A stretch of DNA of 36,770 nt from Candidatus Nitrosopelagicus sp. (GTDB lineage: Archaea; Thermoproteota; Nitrososphaeria; Nitrososphaerales; Nitrosopumilaceae). Below the pieces are notes generated by a model, which had not been told where the DNA came from, searched no databases, and saw nothing but the letters and a program-made list of their open reading frames with translations. How positions within the stretch are numbered: position 1 is the stretch's first letter; every line of letters begins with the position of its first letter. The position numbers were made by a program, and so were the translations under genes. Location: positions 1-36,770 of the forward strand of contig JAOLYB010000011.1 of assembly GCA_028343215.1 (NCBI GenBank), in the 5' to 3' direction. Positions 31,941 through 36,770 of this stretch are shown here, in pieces.

Positions 31941-33398
31941 ATGAATTACGAAAGCGTGATGAAACTTGCACTTGAAAGAGCATTTTATTTTCCAAGTTGC
32001 GAGGTTTATGGAGATGCCCAAGCAGGTTTTTGGGAATATGGGCCGACAGGCGTTAGTGTAAAAAATAAATTTCTGGAATTATGGAGAAGAGAACTAGTAA
32101 GAAGAGATAGAATGCTTGAGATTGATGGCTCACAGATAATGTCAAAATCAGTTTTTGAGGCATCAGGTCATCTCGGTAATTTTGCAGATCCAATAATAAA
32201 ATGTAAAAAATGTGGATTGACATTTAGAGCTGATAAATTAATTTCAGAAATTGCTAATGTCGAGATTCCTGAAAGTGCAGATTTAGAAGATTTTGATAAA
32301 ATGATTCAAGAAAAAAATATTGTTTGTACAAAATGTAAAGGTGAATTCGACTCTGCAAAAAAATTCAACATGATGTTTAGAGTTGGAATCGGTCCTGAAG
32401 ATGTTGAAGCATATCTCAGACCTGAGACATGTCAATCAATATTTGTTGATTTTCCAAGATTATTCAAAACAATGCGTGGAAAACTTCCATTAGGAATAGC
32501 TCAAGTAGGAAAAAGTTTCAGAAATGAGATCGCTCCAAGACAAAGTCTTTTGAGATTAAGAGAGTTTTATCAAGCAGAAATTGAGGTTTTTTGTAATCCA
32601 GGTAAACTAAACGATTTGGAAAAATTCTCAGAAATTGAAAATACCACATTACGAATTCAAATTTCAGATGAAATTCAGGTAATGACATGTAAAGAAGCAG
32701 TAGAGAAAGGAGTAATCCCAAACAAGTTTGTTGCATACTATCTTGGATTATTAACAGAATTTTATGAAAAGACTGGAATTGATATGGGAAAAAGTAGATT
32801 CAGAAAGCTTGGAGAAAAAGAAAAAGCATTCTACGCAGATGTTGCATTTGACTTTGAAGTGAATACAACAATTGGATGGCTAGAGTTGGTAGCATGTAAC
32901 TACAGATCAGATTATGATTTATCAAGTCATGCAAAGAAGAGTAAAGAAAAATTTGAGGTCATGGATAATGATGAGAAAGTTTTACCACATGTATTTGAAA
33001 TTTCAATGGGTATTGACAGAAGTCTTTACACAATTTTAGAACATTCACTAAGAGAGGATAAAGAAAATGAAAGAATGGTTTTATCAATTAAACCATATTT
33101 AGCCCCAACACATGTGGGAGTTTTATCATTAGTGAAAAAAGATGGGCTCTTAGAAAAAACAGATGAGATTTATCGTCTTATTAGAACAAAATTTGATTCC
33201 TTTTTAGATCATTCAGGTGCAATTGGACGAAGATATAGAAGATTAGATGAGATTGGTGCACCATTTGCAATAACAGTAGACCATCAAACAAAAGAGGACA
33301 ACACAGTAACCATTCGCAGAAGAGACGATATGGCTCAAAATCGTGTTAATATTTCAGAATTAGAGTCAATTCTTGCAAAAGAGACAGCATATCCATAA
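31941..33398 (+). CDS. glyS: Glycyl-tRNA synthetase (archaeal/eukaryal dimeric type)
   Basis: This 485-residue class II synthetase charges tRNA-Gly. Near the start it has FYFPSCEVYGDAQAGFWEYG. A zinc-ribbon-like insertion (IIKCKKCGLTFRA ... CTKCKGEF) follows, then motif 2 (GKSFRNEIAPRQSLLRLREF), the glycine pocket region WLELVACNYRSDYDLSSH, motif 3 (EISMGIDRSLYTILEHS) and a C-terminal anticodon-binding domain (PTHVGVLSLVKKDG, SGAIGRRYRRLDEIGAPF). It is somewhat shorter than some archaeal GlyRS but complete. A DPM1-like gene follows after 31 nt. Confidence 0.96.
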   Translation: MNYESVMKLALERAFYFPSCEVYGDAQAGFWEYGPTGVSVKNKFLELWRRELVRRDRMLEIDGSQIMSKSVFEASGHLGNFADPIIKCKKCGLTFRADKLISEIANVEIPESADLEDFDKMIQEKNIVCTKCKGEFDSAKKFNMMFRVGIGPEDVEAYLRPETCQSIFVDFPRLFKTMRGKLPLGIAQVGKSFRNEIAPRQSLLRLREFYQAEIEVFCNPGKLNDLEKFSEIENTTLRIQISDEIQVMTCKEAVEKGVIPNKFVAYYLGLLTEFYEKTGIDMGKSRFRKLGEKEKAFYADVAFDFEVNTTIGWLELVACNYRSDYDLSSHAKKSKEKFEVMDNDEKVLPHVFEISMGIDRSLYTILEHSLREDKENERMVLSIKPYLAPTHVGVLSLVKKDGLLEKTDEIYRLIRTKFDSFLDHSGAIGRRYRRLDEIGAPFAITVDHQTKEDNTVTIRRRDDMAQNRVNISELESILAKETAYP

Positions 33399-33429
33399 GA
33401 TATTTCTTCTAAGATAATGGTGAAATTTT

Positions 33430-34143
33430 ATGAAATTAGCAATTGTAATTCCAACGTATAATGAAGCAGAAACTATTCCAAGTTTAATCAATGAATTATT
33501 TGAAAAAATAAAGCAGTTAGTTGAAAGATTAGATATTTTAATTATTGACGATTCCTCTCCAGACGGAACCGCAGATATTGCAAGAGAATTAGGTGCAAAA
33601 TATGAAAAAATTACGGTAATTCAGAGACCGAAAAAGATGGGACTAGGAGCAGCATACAAAGAAGGATTTAGTCATGTTTTGGAAAAACTTGATTCAGAAT
33701 TGATTCTTCAGATGGATGCAGATCATTCGCACCAACCTAGTGAAATTCCAAATATGCTTGAAAAAATAAAAAACTTTGATTTTTTAATTGCAAGTAGACA
33801 TGTGGAAGGTTCAGATGTCATAGGATGGGGAATTGGAAGAAAAGCAACACATTCTATTGCAGGTGCAATTGCCAGGATTTGTGCAAAAATAGAGATCAAG
33901 GATTCAACTAGTGGATTTAGAATGTTTAAGAAAAAAACACTTGAAAAAGTTGATTTTAATAAAATTCGTTCAGATGGGTTTGCATTTCAAATTGAGGTTT
34001 TACATCAACTAAAACAACTAGGAATGAAAGGATTAGAAGTTCCAACAGTTTTTGTAAACAGAACAGAGGGTAGCTCAAAAATGGGAAGTAGTGAGATGAT
34101 GCAATTCATCACAATGTGCATTAGTTACATAGGTAGAAAATAA
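33430..34143 (+). CDS. Dolichol-phosphate mannosyltransferase-like GT2 glycosyltransferase (DPM1-like)
   Basis: This 237-residue GT-A fold enzyme has VIPTYNEAETIPSLI, LIIDDSSPDGTADIA, the metal-binding DxD in ILQMDADHSHQPSEI, GSDVIGWGIGRK, STSGFRMFKKKTL and SDGFAFQIEVL. This order matches polyprenyl-phosphate mannosyl/glucosyltransferases of the DPM1 type. It has no C-terminal membrane domain and so resembles the soluble catalytic form. It would transfer a sugar to dolichyl phosphate for protein or lipid glycosylation. A GGTGA at 33419-33423 lies 6 nt before the ATG, one of the few Shine-Dalgarno-like sites in the window. Confidence 0.9.
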   Translation: MKLAIVIPTYNEAETIPSLINELFEKIKQLVERLDILIIDDSSPDGTADIARELGAKYEKITVIQRPKKMGLGAAYKEGFSHVLEKLDSELILQMDADHSHQPSEIPNMLEKIKNFDFLIASRHVEGSDVIGWGIGRKATHSIAGAIARICAKIEIKDSTSGFRMFKKKTLEKVDFNKIRSDGFAFQIEVLHQLKQLGMKGLEVPTVFVNRTEGSSKMGSSEMMQFITMCISYIGRK

Positions 34144-34157
34144 AAGAAGAAGGCTAA

Positions 34158-34820
34158 CTACTCAAAACTTGAAGTTGATGTTGTTTGTTTGTATTCTTGA
34201 GTTGGAAGCTCCATTGAAGGTACTGATGGAAACTTGTCACCGATTTGTTGCTCTGCAACTGCGGATGCCTCTTGAAGAATTTTATTTGTTTCTTCACTAG
34301 ATGCATCTGATTCCATGTTAAATGAATCACCGGAGATCGAGTCGACCATAAGTCCGTTTAATGTCTGGGTCATTGCGTTCAATTCTGAATCTGCTTCTGG
34401 CATGAATTTACCTAATGATGATTGTAGGCTCTTCATTGTACCCATTGCAGGTCCAATTGCAACCATTGCATCACCGAGGTCATGAATTGTTGAAAGTCTT
34501 AATTGAACTTGTTCCAAGGACATTCTTGCACCGCCAAGCATTTTTTTTACTTTTCTAACTTCTGCTAGTTCGTTTGATAAAACAGTGCTTGCACTTTTAT
34601 CATGATTTTGAACTGCTGTGACTACACGTTGGAATAATTGTTGATCTCGTTGTTCGAGTTTTCCCAACATAGTGTCCATCTTAGAAGTTTGTGTCTGTAA
34701 TTTGTTAACAGCATTCTGAATTCTTGGTTTCAATGCTCCTTGAGGTTTCAAGGTATCACGAAACTTGTCAGTCATACCTGCTGTTTCTTGACGTGCCCAT
34801 GCTTTATGGAATGATGGCAT
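34158..34820 (-). CDS. cdvB: CdvB-family ESCRT-III protein
   Basis: This 220-residue protein has a basic helical N-terminal core typical of Snf7/CdvB (KFRDTLKPQGALKPRIQNAV; KLQTQTSKMDTMLGKLEQRD; QLFQRVVTAVQNHDKSASTV; LAEVRKVKKMLGGARMSLEQ). An acidic helix (SSEETNKILQEASAVAEQQI) and a Pro-rich tail (FPSVPSMELP, 197-206) follow, the latter resembling a MIM2 peptide that binds MIT domains such as that of the CdvC/Vps4 ATPase. These proteins polymerise at membranes in archaeal cell division. It is not next to cdvA or cdvC here, so it may be one of several CdvB paralogues rather than the main CdvB. Confidence 0.88.
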   Translation of the reverse strand: MPSFHKAWARQETAGMTDKFRDTLKPQGALKPRIQNAVNKLQTQTSKMDTMLGKLEQRDQQLFQRVVTAVQNHDKSASTVLSNELAEVRKVKKMLGGARMSLEQVQLRLSTIHDLGDAMVAIGPAMGTMKSLQSSLGKFMPEADSELNAMTQTLNGLMVDSISGDSFNMESDASSEETNKILQEASAVAEQQIGDKFPSVPSMELPTQEYKQTTSTSSFE

Positions 34821-34842
34821 GTGTAGTCTCGAAAAAAATGCT

Positions 34843-34852
34843 CTTAATTAGA
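34843..34852 (-). promoter_or_regulatory. TATA-like box for cdvB
   Basis: On the minus strand this reads tctaattaag, centred about 27 nt upstream of the ATG at 34820. Confidence 0.4.
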
Positions 34853-34877
34853 AGTGTGGAATAAGATCAACACTAGA

Positions 34878-34887
34878 CTAAATTTAG
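34878..34887 (+). promoter_or_regulatory. TATA-like box for MurI-like gene
   Basis: The palindromic ctaaatttag is centred about 24 nt before the ATG at 34906 and back-to-back with the cdvB promoter in an 85-nt gap. Confidence 0.4.
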
Positions 34888-34905
34888 CTAACCAATCATA
34901 CATGA

Positions 34906-35655
34906 ATGAAGATGAAAATTGTAGTTTTTGACTCAGGATTAGGTTCTTTATCAATAATTAAGGCAATTCAAAAAAAGACAAAATCAGATATCATCTATCT
35001 GGCAGATAAAAAAAACTTTCCATATGGAAAGAAAACAAAATCGCAATTATACAAAATAATTTCAGAAACAATTAAAAAAATTTCAGAAAGATTTGATCCG
35101 GATGTAATAGTACTTGCATCAAATACACCATCATTACTTTTTAAAGAAAAATTACCAAAAAATATAATTACAGTTTTACCTCCACTTGAAAAAATTCAGA
35201 AACCAGGTAACATTGCAGTACTTGCAACAGAGATTGTTACAAAAAGTAAAGAATTGGATAGTTACATATCAGAATTTAATGATTTGAAAGATGTATGGAA
35301 AATAAATTGTTCAGAATTAGTTGAATTAGTCGAGAGTGGAAAATTTTTAACCGATGAAAAAAATTGTGTTAAAACTATACTAAAGGTACTAAAAAATGAA
35401 TTTAAAGAAAATAAAATAAAATTTGCAACACTTTCAAGTACACATCTTCCATTTCTTTTACCATTTATGAAGAAATATTTTAAAAAAGTAGAGTTTTTAG
35501 ATCCAGCCGATGATGTAGCAATAAAAATTTCTAAATTAAAACTACCAAGATCTACAAGAAATTCTTTGTCAATTTATACAACAAAAAGTCCAAAAGCATT
35601 ACAAAGAAACCTCAAAAGTATGGGAATTTCCAATAAAGTTAATCTTTTTTCTTAG
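34906..35655 (+). CDS. Glutamate racemase (MurI)-like protein lacking both catalytic cysteines
   Basis: This 249-residue protein has the Asp/Glu racemase fold pattern: VVFDSGLGSLSIIKAI (residues 6-21), DIIYLADKKNFPYGKK, DVIVLASNTPS and FATLSSTHLPFLLPFM. In true MurI the two catalytic bases are the cysteines of xCNTxS and GCTHYP; here both are serine (Ser72 in ASNT, Ser178 in SSTH). The Asp-Ser at the start and the Thr-His are kept. Racemisation by the thiol mechanism is therefore unlikely, and an archaeon has no need for D-Glu peptidoglycan. It may bind an amino or dicarboxylic acid or act on another substrate. It is convergent with cbiF, overlapping by 17 nt. Confidence 0.82.
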   Translation: MKMKIVVFDSGLGSLSIIKAIQKKTKSDIIYLADKKNFPYGKKTKSQLYKIISETIKKISERFDPDVIVLASNTPSLLFKEKLPKNIITVLPPLEKIQKPGNIAVLATEIVTKSKELDSYISEFNDLKDVWKINCSELVELVESGKFLTDEKNCVKTILKVLKNEFKENKIKFATLSSTHLPFLLPFMKKYFKKVEFLDPADDVAIKISKLKLPRSTRNSLSIYTTKSPKALQRNLKSMGISNKVNLFS

Positions 35656-36415
35656 TTTTCTTTGCTTTTCTGAAACCATGTGAGAAGGTTTTATCATATA
35701 ATTTAGAATATTCATAAGATTTTGGTTTTATTACATCACCAATTATTACAATTGCAGTCATTTTGATTTTTTCATCTCTTACTTTTTTTGCGATATCTGT
35801 AAGTGTACCAAGAATAATTTTTTGATCTTTTCTACTTGCTTTGTAAACTACAGCAACTGGAGTAGTTTTTTTGTATCCACCTTCAATTGCTTCTTTTGAT
35901 ATTTTATTTAGTAAATGAACACTAAGATAAAAAATTAAAGTTGCCTGATGTTTTGCAAGTTCAGAAATTTTTTCACGTTTAGGAACTTTAGTTCTTGATT
36001 CTGCACGTGTAACAATCATTGTTTGTGTAATTCCAGGTAGAGTTAATTGTGTTCCAAGTGCTGCTGCAGATGCCAAAAATGATGTAACACCAGGTACGAC
36101 AATTGATTCTACATCTTTTTTTTCTAGATTATCAATCTGTTCTCTAATTGCACCATAAATTGCAGGGTCACCATCATGTAATCTAACTACGGTTTTTCCT
36201 TTTTTTGAATTTTTTAAAAGTAAATCAAATATTTCTTCACGAACAAGTTTTGCTGCATCATATTTTTTGCCTTTTTTATTAAATTTTAGAATCTCAGGAG
36301 GAATCAATGAACCTGAGTAAACGATTACATCTGCCTTTTGAACCAATTTTTTTGCCTTTATAGTGATTAAATCGGGGTCACCAGGACCGCAACCAACAAA
36401 ATATACCTTAGACAC
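35639..36415 (-). CDS. cbiF: Cobalt-precorrin-4 C(11)-methyltransferase CbiF/CobM
   Basis: This 258-residue SAM-dependent tetrapyrrole methyltransferase has KVYFVGCGPGDPDLITIKAK, VIVYSGSLIPPEIL, VVRLHDGDPAIYGAIREQID, VVPGVTSFLASAAALGTQLT and TRAESRTKVP, which separate CbiF/CobM from related methylases. It methylates C-11 of the corrin ring. It has a Lys-rich C-terminal tail. Its start overlaps the end of cbiL by 8 nt, so it follows cbiL in a - strand operon that continues beyond the window. With cbiD-G-X-C and cbiA at 3-8 kb, the cobalamin genes form at least two separate groups. Confidence 0.96.
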   Translation of the reverse strand: MSKVYFVGCGPGDPDLITIKAKKLVQKADVIVYSGSLIPPEILKFNKKGKKYDAAKLVREEIFDLLLKNSKKGKTVVRLHDGDPAIYGAIREQIDNLEKKDVESIVVPGVTSFLASAAALGTQLTLPGITQTMIVTRAESRTKVPKREKISELAKHQATLIFYLSVHLLNKISKEAIEGGYKKTTPVAVVYKASRKDQKIILGTLTDIAKKVRDEKIKMTAIVIIGDVIKPKSYEYSKLYDKTFSHGFRKAKKTKKKD

Positions 36416-36770
36416 GTTTTATCACCAAAATTGAAAAGTATTTTGTAGTTAAAGTATCATCATTTACATCACCTAGTCTTAATTTTCTAATAATTTCTTT
36501 GTCTGTACCTAAATCTTGACCAATTGCAAATATAGAATCCTCTGGAAATCCAGACTCTCTAACTAGTTCAATTACTTGATCAAAATATCTACCGTCTTTA
36601 AGAAATACCAATACCTCAGAATTTTTTGCAATTTCTTTAACTGAACTTAAATCATAACAGGATGGAATAATTGAAACTTTTTCTGCCCCTTCAGCTATAC
36701 TTATTCCGATTTTAGATGCAAAGGTGAACATTGAAACAATTCCAGGTATTACTGTAATCTTCATTTCAGG
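36408..36770 (-). CDS. cbiL: Precorrin-2 C(20)-methyltransferase CbiL, C-terminal part (partial)
   Basis: The frame is open to the window edge, giving at least 120 residues; the first Met seen (36764) is internal. The sequence ITVIPGIVSMFTFASKIGIS, then AEGAEKVSIIPSCYD, VLVFLKDGRYFDQVIELV and DSIFAIGQDLGTDKE, fits the second half of CbiL/CobI, where the same positions read IPGVTSF...PLAEGDE and LKVGR. CbiL methylates C-20 of cobalt-factor II. It overlaps cbiF by 8 nt. The SAM-binding N-terminal half lies outside the window, so CbiL is favoured over other family members on the C-terminal motifs alone. Confidence 0.85.
   Translation of the reverse strand, partial: PEMKITVIPGIVSMFTFASKIGISIAEGAEKVSIIPSCYDLSSVKEIAKNSEVLVFLKDGRYFDQVIELVRESGFPEDSIFAIGQDLGTDKEIIRKLRLGDVNDDTLTTKYFSILVIKRV

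Noticed and set aside
1-36770. tRNA, rRNA, CRISPR array, transposase, integrase or attachment site
   Set aside because: None seen; gaps are short, there are no repeat-spacer patterns and no mobile-element proteins.

Overview
The window is an AT-rich, very gene-dense stretch of an archaeal chromosome, most likely from an ammonia-oxidizing thaumarchaeon (Nitrososphaerota, Nitrosopumilus-like). The reasons are: an archaeal information-processing gene set (LSm protein, aIF2-alpha, Nop10, S6e, archaeal PriS/PriL primase, archaeal/eukaryal GlyRS); a CdvB/ESCRT-III division protein; an anaerobic-type cobalamin pathway (CbiX, CbiG, CbiD, CbiC, CbiF, CbiL, CbiA); TATA-box promoters placed about 26 nt upstream of the start codon, as in leaderless transcripts; and little use of Shine-Dalgarno sites. 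The genus is an inference from gene content, not from a database match.

Layout. 1-3.1 kb: end of a RadA/RadB-like recombinase gene, LSm and bacterial-type metK in tandem, an SDR-type NAD(P)-binding protein and a membrane-anchored J-protein. 3.1-8.7 kb: cobalamin genes cbiD-cbiG-cbiX-cbiC on +, cbiA facing them on -, and the corrinoid adenosyltransferase on +. 8.7-9.7 kb: aIF2-alpha and nop10. 9.7-14.9 kb: aldo/keto reductase, a C2H2 zinc-finger microprotein, an Fe-S XPD/DinG-like helicase, a membrane-anchored SNase-like protein, a MESH1-like HD hydrolase and an anchored exoprotein. 15.0-23.3 kb: a universal stress protein coupled to an Fe-S photolyase/cryptochrome, then a block of poorly known envelope proteins (two paralogous polytopic proteins with shared membrane histidines, each beside a small exodomain protein, plus a secreted PepSY/Spy-like protein), closed by a class I photolyase. 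23.3-28.8 kb: S6e, two back-to-back zinc-ribbon microproteins, a short coiled protein, and a - strand group of C39-like/TPR protein, class I amidotransferase and a UPF0182 membrane protein. 28.8-34.8 kb: priL-priS, endonuclease IV, glyS, a DPM1-like glycosyltransferase and a CdvB paralogue. 34.9-36.8 kb: a glutamate-racemase-like protein without catalytic cysteines, then cbiF and the C-terminal part of cbiL, which runs off the end.

How the genes work together. CbiX loads cobalt; CbiL, CbiF, CbiG, CbiD and CbiC carry out ring methylation, contraction and rearrangement; CbiA amidates; the adenosyltransferase adds the upper ligand. metK lies just upstream and makes the SAM these methyltransferases use. 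DNA maintenance is well represented: RadB-like protein, Fe-S helicase, two photolyases, endonuclease IV and primase. The most unusual parts are the histidine-motif membrane paralogues with exodomain partners (17.5-21.9 kb), the two-domain CbiX whose first half has lost its catalytic histidines, and the MurI-like protein with both cysteines replaced by serine.

I saw no tRNA or rRNA gene, CRISPR array, insertion sequence or integrase. Convergent genes often share stop-codon bases, and many genes start with TTG at the predicted transcription start.
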